From contig NZ_NKYF01000027.1 in the NCBI RefSeq assembly GCF_002262885.1, forward strand, positions 62,001 to 126,000: DNA of 64,000 bases. The letters are read 5' to 3'. The notes under the pieces were generated by a model that was not told where the DNA came from, ran no database searches, and saw nothing but the letters and a program-made list of their open reading frames with translations. The first letter of the stretch is position 1, and each line of letters opens with the position of its first letter. The DNA comes from Pseudonocardia sp. MH-G8 (GTDB lineage: Bacteria > Actinomycetota > Actinomycetes > Mycobacteriales > Pseudonocardiaceae). The position numbers and the translations under genes are program-made. Positions 17,360-24,684 of this stretch are shown piece after piece.

Positions 17360-18213
17360 GGCTGGGCTCCCTCGACTGGAGTGCGGGTATGTGCGGGTCG
17401 GCCGGGCTGTTGCTGCTGCCGGTCGGGCGCGTCGTGGACCAGGCCGGTGACTCGGCTCTCGAGTTCGGTGAAGTCCGTTCCGAACACGTTCCGAGGGCGC
17501 TCGAGCCCGACCTCGAGAACGTCCTTGATGCGCCCCGGGTTGCCTTCGAAGACCACGACCCGGTCCGCCAGGAAGACGGCTTCGGAAATGTTGTGCGTGA
17601 CGTAGACGACGGTCTTGCCGGTTTTCTGCCAGATGTCCGAGAGCAGCTGCTGGAGCTCGTCCCGGGTGAAGGCGTCCAGCGCGCCGAACGGCTCGTCCAT
17701 CAGCAGCAGGGGAGGGTCGTAGGCGAGCGCACGAGCGATTGCCACACGTTGCTTCATGCCGCCGGAAAGCTCGTGCGGATAGGCGTGGGCGAACGTGTCG
17801 AGGCGCACGAGGGCCAGGAACTCCATGGCTCGCTCGTGACGTTCCGGCTTGGGTGTGCCGGTCACCTCCATCCCGAACTCCACGTTCCGCAGGGCCGTCC
17901 GCCACGGGAAGAGCGCGTACTCCTGGAATACGACTCCTCTGGCCAGGGTCGGCGAGCGGGCCGGCTCGTCGCCGACCCTGACGGTGCCCGTCGTCGGCGC
18001 CACGAAGCCGGAGATGACGTTCAGCAAGGTGGTCTTCCCGCAGCCGCTCGGGCCCAGCAGGCAGACGAACTCCGACGGCTCTATCTCGAGGTCGACCTGC
18101 GACAGCGCCCTGAAGGTCTTGCCTTCGGTGTCGTAGTCGACGCTCAGCTCGCGGATGGAGACGCCTTCAGCCTGTCCGTGCCGGCTTCGGGCCTTCTGTT
18201 TCCTGGCCACCAT
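17356..18213 (-). CDS. ABC importer ATPase, SsuB/TauB type
   Basis: A 285-residue ATPase of the nitrate/sulfonate/taurine/pyrimidine-precursor importer family. It has Walker A GPSGCGKTT, Q-loop VVFQEYALFPW, signature LSGGMKQRVAIARAL, Walker B LLLMDEPFGALD and H-loop THNISEAV. About 20 basic residues precede the ABC domain. GAGGGGGG lies just before the ATG. It lies 31 bp downstream of the permease gene and overlaps the LVIVD gene by 4 bp, forming a four-gene transport unit read leftwards from the promoter near 20500. Confidence 0.9.
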   Translation of the reverse strand: MVARKQKARSRHGQAEGVSIRELSVDYDTEGKTFRALSQVDLEIEPSEFVCLLGPSGCGKTTLLNVISGFVAPTTGTVRVGDEPARSPTLARGVVFQEYALFPWRTALRNVEFGMEVTGTPKPERHERAMEFLALVRLDTFAHAYPHELSGGMKQRVAIARALAYDPPLLLMDEPFGALDAFTRDELQQLLSDIWQKTGKTVVYVTHNISEAVFLADRVVVFEGNPGRIKDVLEVGLERPRNVFGTDFTELESRVTGLVHDAPDRQQQQPGRPAHTRTPVEGAQP

Positions 18214-18244
18214 ACCCCCCTCGTTCGGGTCCTTCCCGTACCGG

Positions 18245-19150
18245 TCACTGGCCGCCGGCTTCTTGCACCATTCCCCAGCGCACCACCGTGTATCGCTCGA
18301 CGCGCTGGATGAGAACCCGCTCCATCAGGAACCCGATCAGGCCGATGATGAATATCCCGGCGAACATGATGTCGGACTGCAGAAACGCGATCGAGTTGAA
18401 GATGAGCCAGCCGAGACCGAGCTGCGTGTTCGCCACGAATTCCCCGGCGACGACGGCGCGCCATGCCTGGGCGAGACCGATCCGGAGGCCGGACAGGACG
18501 GAGGGCATGGCTGCCGGCGAGATCACCTTCCAGAACAGGAAGAGGCCGCGGGCGTTCATCGAGGTCGCCGCGCGCAGCCAGATTGGGTTGGCCGAGCGCA
18601 CCCCCATCCAAACGTTGGAGGCGATCGGCATTGCCGACACGAATGCCACAAGCATCACCGTGGGCAGGTTCCCGAGCCCGAACCAGAGGATGAACAGCGG
18701 CACCCAGGCCAGGCTCGGAATCGGCATGAGAAGGCTGAGGATCGGGGCGAAGAAGCGCTCCGACCACTTCCAGTAGGCCATCGACATCCCGAGTGCGCTT
18801 CCGACGACGGCAGCGATCGCGAAGCCGCCGAACATCCGGGCGAGGGTCGTCCCCACATGCGCCCACAACGTTCCCTGGTTCTCCAGCCGCAGGATCGCCC
18901 CGGCGATGTCGCCCAGGGTCGGGGTGAGGATCCGGGGAACGATGTCGGACATGGCGAACAGCTGCCAGGCGAGCGCGACCACGAGTACCGGCCACACGTT
19001 GTGGAACAGTGCCATCCAGTTCTTGCGCTGCCGGCGCCGCCCGGACGGCCCCCGCGCCCCGGTCGCGTCCTCGCCGGGTGGTACGGGCTCGGGTGCGGGC
19101 CGGGCCGCGCCCACGGTCGACGACCGACCTCTGCCTGGCTCTACCGCCAT
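18245..19150 (-). CDS. ABC importer permease, SsuC/TauC type
   Basis: A 301-residue permease with a hydrophilic, Pro/Gly/Arg-rich N-terminal tail of about 45 residues, then about six membrane segments. The cytoplasmic EAA-type loop is present as AATSMNARGLFLFWKVISPAAMPSVLSGLRIGLAQAWRA, whose A...G.......P core contacts the ATPase; PIPSLAWVPLFILWFGLG is a family hallmark. Receptor, permease and ATPase genes lie in order with short gaps. The substrate is probably a small organic anion or heterocycle precursor; the family is too broad to say more. Confidence 0.9.
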   Translation of the reverse strand: MAVEPGRGRSSTVGAARPAPEPVPPGEDATGARGPSGRRRQRKNWMALFHNVWPVLVVALAWQLFAMSDIVPRILTPTLGDIAGAILRLENQGTLWAHVGTTLARMFGGFAIAAVVGSALGMSMAYWKWSERFFAPILSLLMPIPSLAWVPLFILWFGLGNLPTVMLVAFVSAMPIASNVWMGVRSANPIWLRAATSMNARGLFLFWKVISPAAMPSVLSGLRIGLAQAWRAVVAGEFVANTQLGLGWLIFNSIAFLQSDIMFAGIFIIGLIGFLMERVLIQRVERYTVVRWGMVQEAGGQ

Positions 19151-19197
19151 ACGTCCTCAGTCCTTTCCCGACATGGCCGTCGCTGCCGACGCACCGG

Positions 19198-20235
19198 TCA
19201 ACGGCAGCCGGCCGCCTCGGTGGTGGTGTCGGTCGCCTCGCGCAGTAACTCGGTGTTCAAGGTCGTGGACCAGTCCGGGACATCGCTGATCTGGCCCAGC
19301 TCCACCTGCCGTTCGGCGAGCCCCTGCATGTACTCCTGGACGCCGTCGAAGTACTCCACCTGGACATTCATCCGGGATGCGGCGTCCTTGATCACTTCAG
19401 GCGGGACATCGAAGCCGATCGAGCTGTAGTACTGGGTGATTGTGGCGTAGGCGGCATCGGGGTCAGCACGCCATTCGCGGGCGTTGGTGAGAAGTGCTCG
19501 AACGATCTGTACGGCCTCTGCGCGATGGTCGTCGATGAATTCCTGACGCATCCCGATGAACACCGGCAGCGGGTCGTAGTCGGTGAAGTCGGCGATTCGC
19601 CGCCCGATACCTTGGGAGACGGCCACTGCGTTGTACGGCTCGACGTTCACCATCGCGTCGACCTGCCCCTGTGTCAACGCGGAGACCATGTTGTTGACCG
19701 GGATGTTCACGAGCTCGTAGTCGCCCTGCTGCAACCCGATACTGGGCAGGATCTGCCCGACGGCGACGTCGCCGATGCTCGATCCCGCCTGAATGGCAAT
19801 CTTCTTGCCGCGCAGGTCCGGAAGCCCCTGCACAGCGGAGTCCTCTCCAGCCACGATCGCGGTGGTGCCCGCCACGGTGCCGACCATGCCGACCGCGACG
19901 ATGTCGGACTTGTCCGCTCCGGTGTTCAGGGTGGGGCCCGCGAAGGTGCCGACGTCGGCCTGCTCGGCGACCATGAGATCTCGGACCCGGTTCCCGGAGT
20001 CGACCTGGATCTCCTGCAACTGCAGGTTCTCCTGCTGGAAGCAGCCGTTCTGCACAGCGGTGTAGACGGGCATCCCCCACACGTTGGTCTGGTAGCCGAG
20101 CCGTACCGCCCCGGTGTCGGAGCCGGAAGTCGATCCGGAGCAGCCGCACGCGAGGACGGCCACTGCCGCCAGGGCGTAGAGCACGCGGCCGATGGGCGTT
20201 CGTCGGACGGGTCCCGAACTGTTCCGGTAGCGCAA
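19198..20235 (-). CDS. ABC importer substrate-binding lipoprotein, SsuA/TauA/NMT1 type
   Basis: A 345-residue receptor of the NMT1/THI5-like fold. The N-terminus is basic, then hydrophobic, ending VAVLAC/GC, so Cys30 (or Cys32) is the probable lipid-modified residue. The mature protein begins VRLGYQTNVWGMPVYTAVQNG and contains KKIAIQAGSS, VNIPVNNMVSAL and DAMVNVEPYNA, the usual ligand-cleft elements. The TTG start is chosen because AAGGAG lies 7 nt upstream and the signal peptide begins there; longer in-frame starts would add an implausible tail. It is the first gene of the importer unit and is preceded by an unusually long leader with a strong hairpin. Confidence 0.87.
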   Translation of the reverse strand: MRYRNSSGPVRRTPIGRVLYALAAVAVLACGCSGSTSGSDTGAVRLGYQTNVWGMPVYTAVQNGCFQQENLQLQEIQVDSGNRVRDLMVAEQADVGTFAGPTLNTGADKSDIVAVGMVGTVAGTTAIVAGEDSAVQGLPDLRGKKIAIQAGSSIGDVAVGQILPSIGLQQGDYELVNIPVNNMVSALTQGQVDAMVNVEPYNAVAVSQGIGRRIADFTDYDPLPVFIGMRQEFIDDHRAEAVQIVRALLTNAREWRADPDAAYATITQYYSSIGFDVPPEVIKDAASRMNVQVEYFDGVQEYMQGLAERQVELGQISDVPDWSTTLNTELLREATDTTTEAAGCR

Positions 20236-20348
20236 CGTCGTGCTCCTTCTCGCTGGCGCCGGTGGAACTCCCGAGCCGGCGGCGTCATAGGTGCGGACAG
20301 ATGTCGGGTGGCTACGCGCCGCGCGACGGGAGCGGCGTGCGGTAGCGG

Positions 20349-20378
20349 CGCCGTTCGACCCTGCTCCGTCGAACGGCG
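20349..20378 (-). promoter_or_regulatory. Perfect 11-bp hairpin in the importer leader
   Basis: The arms CGCCGTTCGAC and GTCGAACGGCG are perfectly complementary around an 8-nt loop. The element lies about 100-130 nt downstream of the predicted leftward transcription start and about 115 nt before the TTG start of the receptor gene. No U-tract follows, so it is not a classical terminator. It may be an attenuator, a riboswitch stem or a DNA operator. Confidence 0.5.
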
Positions 20379-20487
20379 TGAGTCCTCCGCCAGACCCTGC
20401 TGAGACCGCGGATCGAGGGCGGATGCGTGGTCGTCGTGCGGTGTTCGGGCCGGTGCGACATCGATCGCGGGATGCCCTACTGGTGCC

Positions 20488-20516
20488 TGGATACTGAATA
20501 CGCCTGCGCATGTCAA
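20488..20516 (-). promoter_or_regulatory. Sigma-70-like promoter for the leftward importer operon
   Basis: On the minus strand a perfect -35 TTGACA (20511-20516) is followed after exactly 17 bp by TATCCA (20488-20493), a reasonable -10. The start of transcription would be near 20480, giving a leader of about 245 nt to the TTG start of the receptor gene. It is the best housekeeping-type promoter seen in the window. Confidence 0.6.
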
Positions 20517-20734
20517 GCACAGCTCAGCACCCGACAGTCCGAACGGTGACCTCGCAAAATGCCTGAAACGTGCATGCGCATCTCGAAGCGTGCGACACCC
20601 TCCGTCGGAGCTGCGAGCAGTCAAGAGGGTCGCGAACAGGGTCTGCCCGCCTCGGTTGTGGCGAGGAACATTGATGGGCCGCCCCGCCCCGCCTCTAATG
20701 CGGGGTGAGCCGAACCCGATGGAGGGCGGTGGAC

Positions 20735-21214
20735 GTGCCGGGTACCGCCGAGAACGACCGGAACGAGGCGCGCGTCCTGCGATGTCTGTTGTTCCGTCGC
20801 CAGACGCTGGACGTGCTGTGCGACAGCCTCGGGCTCCAGTGCCACGAGGTCCGGGACGCGCTGGACGTCCTCGAGGCGGCCGGTCTCGTGCGACCGCGGG
20901 GCCGTGTCGGAGCGGGGATGCTCGCCTTCGACCTCACCGAGGCCGGGCAGACGCGTGCGTTCGACGGCCTGACCGAGCGTGAGCGCGGTCTCGCCGAGCA
21001 CGGTCTCGCACCGGACGACCTCGAGTGCCTCCGGCGCCTGGCCGGCGGCGGCGCGCCCGCGCGGCGCCCGGAGTGCGAATGGGGCGTCGGCGCGACGCGG
21101 CAGCGGCTGTGGGAGGCGGGCCTCGTCGACGTGCTCGGGTTCATCCGCCCGCGCGTCGTGCTGACCGACCGTGGTCGCTCGCTGCTCAGCACGATCGGTG
21201 CCGGCCCGGGATGA
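20735..21214 (+). CDS. Small winged-helix protein of unknown function
   Basis: I do not recognise a named family. The 159-residue protein has a MarR/ArsR-like winged-helix pattern near the N-terminus: helices ARVLRCLLFRRQTL, LCDSLGLQCHEVRDALDVLEAAGLV, and a wing ending in LTEAGQTRAF. The C-terminal half ends with a second wing-like unit (TRQRLWEAGLVDVLG...VLTDRGRSLLS), suggesting a duplicated winged helix. GTG 20735 is preferred because GGAGGG lies 8 nt before it; GTG 20729 and 20705 are alternatives. Its stop overlaps the start of the symporter gene, so it may regulate or modulate that transporter. Confidence 0.6.
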   Translation: MPGTAENDRNEARVLRCLLFRRQTLDVLCDSLGLQCHEVRDALDVLEAAGLVRPRGRVGAGMLAFDLTEAGQTRAFDGLTERERGLAEHGLAPDDLECLRRLAGGGAPARRPECEWGVGATRQRLWEAGLVDVLGFIRPRVVLTDRGRSLLSTIGAGPG

Positions 21215-22674
21215 TCGCCACGGTCTGGATCTGGGCGTTCCTGGTCGTCTACACGGTCGGCATGATCGGCCTGGGGCTCTGGACGCGGCGCTGGATCGAC
21301 GACGACGAGGACTTCATGGTCGCCGGTCGCGGACTGTCCTGGCCGCTGCAGGGCATCGGCATGACGGCGATCATCGTGGCCGGGACGACCGGCGCGACGG
21401 TCGGCGCGATCGGGTACGCGAGCGGCTACGTGGCGCACTGGTGGATCACGGGATGGATCCTGGCGGTGCTACTGGGGGCGTTCACGATCGGGCCCTTCGC
21501 GCGGCGCACCGGTGGTGTCACCCTCACCGAGTGGTTCGAGGCGAACTTCGACAAGCGGGTACGCGTCGTCGCCGGGATCGCGCTGGCCATGGGCCTGCTG
21601 TTCTCGCCACTGGCGAACATCCTGGGCGGCGGTCTGATCCTGTCCGGGCTGATGGGGATCTCACCCGAGTCCGCCGTACTCATCCTCGGCGTCAGCGGCG
21701 TCGTCTACCTCTACCTCGGGGGCATGTGGGCGACGGTGTTCTCGGACATCGCGCAGTTCGCCTTGTTCGCCGTCGCACTACTGGGCGGCACGCTGTGGCT
21801 CGTCCTGCGCGACGGCGGTATCGGGATGCTGTCGGCGAACCTGCCGCCGGACTTCTTCAACCCGCTTCCGCACGGGCGGTTCGCCGGCATCGACTGGACG
21901 GCGGGCAGCGCGTTCGGGCTGTTCTTCCTGATGCTGTGCCTCACGTTCGGCGGGACGTACTGGCACCGCGGCGCCGCCGCCCGATCACCCCGGGAGGCGA
22001 CGAAGGGCTGGCTGCTCGGCGTCGCGCTGGCGCTGCCGTTCGCGATCATCATGCCGCTGTCCGGCATGTACGTCCGCGCGACCGGTGTCTCGCTCGACGA
22101 CCCGCAGCAGGCGTTCGGCGTCTTCATCGCCGAGCTCCCGCCGGTCGCGGCCGGGGCGATGTTCGCCGGCATCGTGGCCGCCACCATGTCGACCGTCGAG
22201 GTCGGTGTCGTGGCCGGGGTCAGCGTGCTGTTCCGCGACGTTGTCGAGCGCGGCTCGGGACGCAGGTTCGGCGCGGAGCAGAGCGTGCGCTGGATCAGAT
22301 GGCTGACCGTGGTCTACGGAGTGGTGGCGATCTTCGGTGGCATTCTGCTCAACCGCGTCAGCCCCGGAGTCGGCGCGCTCGTCGGGATCGCGTTCCTCAG
22401 TGCGTTCTCCGCGGCGCTGCTGCCTTCGGTGTTCGCGACCATGCTCGGCCGCCGATTCTGCGGCAAGGAGGCCTCGCTCCTCAGCATCGTCGCGGCGACG
22501 CTCTACACGGTCTACAGCCTCGTCTCCGGCACGTACGCCGAGGTGCACCCGATGTTCGTTGCCGCGCTCATCGCGACAGGGGTGTACGTCGTGGTCATGG
22601 TGGTGGTCAGGGTGACGGGCCCGTGGTGGGGGCGCGGCGCGCACGCACGTCGGACCACATCCGCCCATCCATGA
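21211..22674 (+). CDS. Sodium:solute symporter family transporter
   Basis: A 487-residue membrane protein with about 13 hydrophobic segments, of the SSS family (LeuT fold). It starts MIATVWIWAFLVVYTVGMIG and carries DEDFMVAGRGLSWPLQGIGM, the conserved region after the first helix, GATVGAIGYASG, and MFAGIVAATMSTVEVGVVAGVSVLF, the family's MST helix. It should import an organic solute, commonly a carboxylate, vitamin or nucleobase-like compound, with Na+. The ATG overlaps the winged-helix gene stop (ATGA). It converges on the PucR gene with only 18 bp between them. Confidence 0.88.
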   Translation: MIATVWIWAFLVVYTVGMIGLGLWTRRWIDDDEDFMVAGRGLSWPLQGIGMTAIIVAGTTGATVGAIGYASGYVAHWWITGWILAVLLGAFTIGPFARRTGGVTLTEWFEANFDKRVRVVAGIALAMGLLFSPLANILGGGLILSGLMGISPESAVLILGVSGVVYLYLGGMWATVFSDIAQFALFAVALLGGTLWLVLRDGGIGMLSANLPPDFFNPLPHGRFAGIDWTAGSAFGLFFLMLCLTFGGTYWHRGAAARSPREATKGWLLGVALALPFAIIMPLSGMYVRATGVSLDDPQQAFGVFIAELPPVAAGAMFAGIVAATMSTVEVGVVAGVSVLFRDVVERGSGRRFGAEQSVRWIRWLTVVYGVVAIFGGILLNRVSPGVGALVGIAFLSAFSAALLPSVFATMLGRRFCGKEASLLSIVAATLYTVYSLVSGTYAEVHPMFVAALIATGVYVVVMVVVRVTGPWWGRGAHARRTTSAHP

Positions 22675-22692
22675 GGAGCAAGACCCACTGGG

Positions 22693-24642
22693 TCAGTCCC
22701 CGAGAATTGCCTCGATCATGAGGGCGAGCTGGACGTGGAGCAGGACCTGCGGGTCGGCGAGCTCGACGTCGAGCAGCCGCTGGATCCGCCGCAACCGGTA
22801 GCCCACGGTGTTTGGGTGCACGTGGAGCTTCTTGGCCGTGAGAGCCGCGTTGCAGCCGTGTGACATGTAGGTGCGCAGCGTCAGGCCCAGCTTGGCTTGG
22901 TGCTGCACGTCGTAGTCGTGCACCCCGCCCAGCACGGCCTGCGCGAACGACTGCAGCTCGCGTGGCCGCTTGACCTGCAGCAGGAGGCGGTAGGCGCCGA
23001 TGTCGTCGAGCACCACCACCCGATCGCCGCGATCGGACTGCTGCACGAGGTCGAGGACGCTGCACGTGAGCCGGTAGGCGTCGCCGTACTCCTGGACGTC
23101 GGTGCACCTCGGGCCGACGCTGATGGTGGCCGTCCAGCCACCGGCGTAGGCCAGGACCTCCCGGCGCAGGTGGTGGGCGAACTGCGCGGCGGAGCGACCC
23201 TGCACGTCGCGCCACAGCACCACGACGTGGTCGCTGCGGGTCGCGGTGAGCGTGGCGCCCTCGCAGGCCGCACCGGTGCGCTGGACGAGCGAGAGCAGCG
23301 AGCGCTGGGCGTAGGCCTCGCGGTCCGCGTGCACGGCGTGGGGGTCGTCGCCATGTGCCGCATCGCGGCGGATGACGAGCACGGTGTGCGGCTCGGCGAG
23401 ATCGGCGCCCAGCTGGCGGGCGCGGGCGTGGAGCGCCTCGCCGAGCGGCCCTTCCACCTCGAGCAGGTCGTCCAAGAAGTCGCGGGACAGCCGCCATTCC
23501 ACCTCCTGCGCCGTCCGTTCCTTGAGCAGCGCGAACGCGACGACCGCGGCGGCGCGGACGAGTGCCTGGCAGTGCCGGTCCCCGAACGGCACCCGCGGGC
23601 AGAGCGCCCACAGGTGGCCGGCGACGTCCTCGTCGACGACGACGGGCACGACGAGCCCCTCGGGCTCGAGCGGGTCGTGGCCGGGCCCGATCACGACGGT
23701 CCTGGCATCGGCCGCGGTGCCCGCGCGCGTCCTGGCCCGGCGGTGGACAGCGGCGACCGACCCGTCCCGCGCGCCGGCACCTCCCGGGCCAGCGGCCGCC
23801 GCGAGCAGGTGACCGGTCGCATCGTCGATCGCCACGGTGCACCGGAGCATCGCGGAGAGCTTCTCGGCGATGGCGGCCAACCCACCGCCTTTCAGCACGA
23901 CGCGCAGCAGCTCGCCGTGCTTCGCGTTGGCGTGCTCGATCGCCTCGAGCTCGGCCCGCAGGGCCGCCGACGTGTCGTGGTGCCCCTCCACCTGCTCGTA
24001 CGCCTTGGTCAGCCGTCGGGTCGTCTCGATGGCGAGCCCGGCCTGGTTCGCCATGCTCTCCATGAGCATGATCTCGCGAGCGGTGAAGTCGTGCTTCTCG
24101 ACCGTATAGCAGTTCAGCAGGCCGAAGGGGATCTGCCCGACGACGAGCGGGACGGAGAGCAGCGATGCGTAGCCCTGCTGCGCGGCGACCGCCTCCCAGG
24201 CCCGCAGGGCTGCGTCGTCGAAGATGTTCAACACCGACGTCGGGCGCTGCGAACGGAAGGCCCGGCTCGTCGGGCCCTCGCCCGTGTCGCCGGGCCCCAC
24301 GGGGATCGGGGTCTGGGCGTTGATGGTGTCGACGTACTCCTGCGACAGTCCGTAGGACCCCTTGATCACCAACGACTCGCGCTCCGGGTCCTCCACGAAG
24401 ACCGCGCAGAAGTCGTAGCCGGTCAAGCGCGCGGTGGCGCCGGCGATGAGGTCGAGCAGCTCTTTGAGCGGTGCGCCACGGTTGGCCGCCCTCGTGATCT
24501 CCGCGATCGCGTCGAGCCACGAGCTGAGCTCGGCCGATGTCGGTTCGCCCGCGAACAGGACGGCTGCGTCGGGCGGCTCCTGGTGCACCACGACGCGACC
24601 CCCCTCCGACGACGACGGCGTGCCGGTCTGGTCGCAGGGCAC
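22693..24642 (-). CDS. GAF-domain PucR-type transcriptional regulator
   Basis: A 649-residue regulator. An N-terminal GAF domain (about residues 30-190, with YDFCAVFVEDPE and NQAGLAIETTRRL) is followed by a helical linker. A central variable domain comes next, then a C-terminal PucR-type helix-turn-helix (CNAALTAKKLHVHPNTVGYRLRRI) near residues 590-620. Such proteins sense a small molecule and activate a catabolic operon. The GTG start at 24642 is preferred because AGGAG lies 6 nt before it; a longer GTG start 13 codons upstream lacks one. It lies 42 bp downstream of the acyl-CoA synthetase gene on the same strand and probably belongs to its operon. Confidence 0.86.
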   Translation of the reverse strand: MPCDQTGTPSSSEGGRVVVHQEPPDAAVLFAGEPTSAELSSWLDAIAEITRAANRGAPLKELLDLIAGATARLTGYDFCAVFVEDPERESLVIKGSYGLSQEYVDTINAQTPIPVGPGDTGEGPTSRAFRSQRPTSVLNIFDDAALRAWEAVAAQQGYASLLSVPLVVGQIPFGLLNCYTVEKHDFTAREIMLMESMANQAGLAIETTRRLTKAYEQVEGHHDTSAALRAELEAIEHANAKHGELLRVVLKGGGLAAIAEKLSAMLRCTVAIDDATGHLLAAAAGPGGAGARDGSVAAVHRRARTRAGTAADARTVVIGPGHDPLEPEGLVVPVVVDEDVAGHLWALCPRVPFGDRHCQALVRAAAVVAFALLKERTAQEVEWRLSRDFLDDLLEVEGPLGEALHARARQLGADLAEPHTVLVIRRDAAHGDDPHAVHADREAYAQRSLLSLVQRTGAACEGATLTATRSDHVVVLWRDVQGRSAAQFAHHLRREVLAYAGGWTATISVGPRCTDVQEYGDAYRLTCSVLDLVQQSDRGDRVVVLDDIGAYRLLLQVKRPRELQSFAQAVLGGVHDYDVQHQAKLGLTLRTYMSHGCNAALTAKKLHVHPNTVGYRLRRIQRLLDVELADPQVLLHVQLALMIEAILGD

Positions 24643-24684
24643 CCTAACTCCTGGCCCGGGGAGCGGCGTCGGTTCGACCACGAT

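Larger units (their letters stand above)
20236..20734. other. Divergent control region with long leader of the leftward importer operon
   Basis: This 499-bp stretch has no convincing gene. For the leftward operon it contains a sigma-70-like promoter near 20488-20516, a leader of roughly 245 nt, and a perfect 11-bp hairpin. A direct repeat GACCCTGC occurs at 20357 and 20393. A 49-codon reading frame exists in the leader (20312-20461, minus) but lacks a ribosome site. Rightwards, TAATGC at about 20696-20701 could be a -10 element for the winged-helix gene. Confidence 0.6.

Noticed and set aside
20312..20461. 49-codon leader frame in the importer 5' region
   Set aside because: No ribosome binding site, very Arg-rich product, and it runs through the hairpin; an attenuator peptide cannot be excluded but is unsupported.
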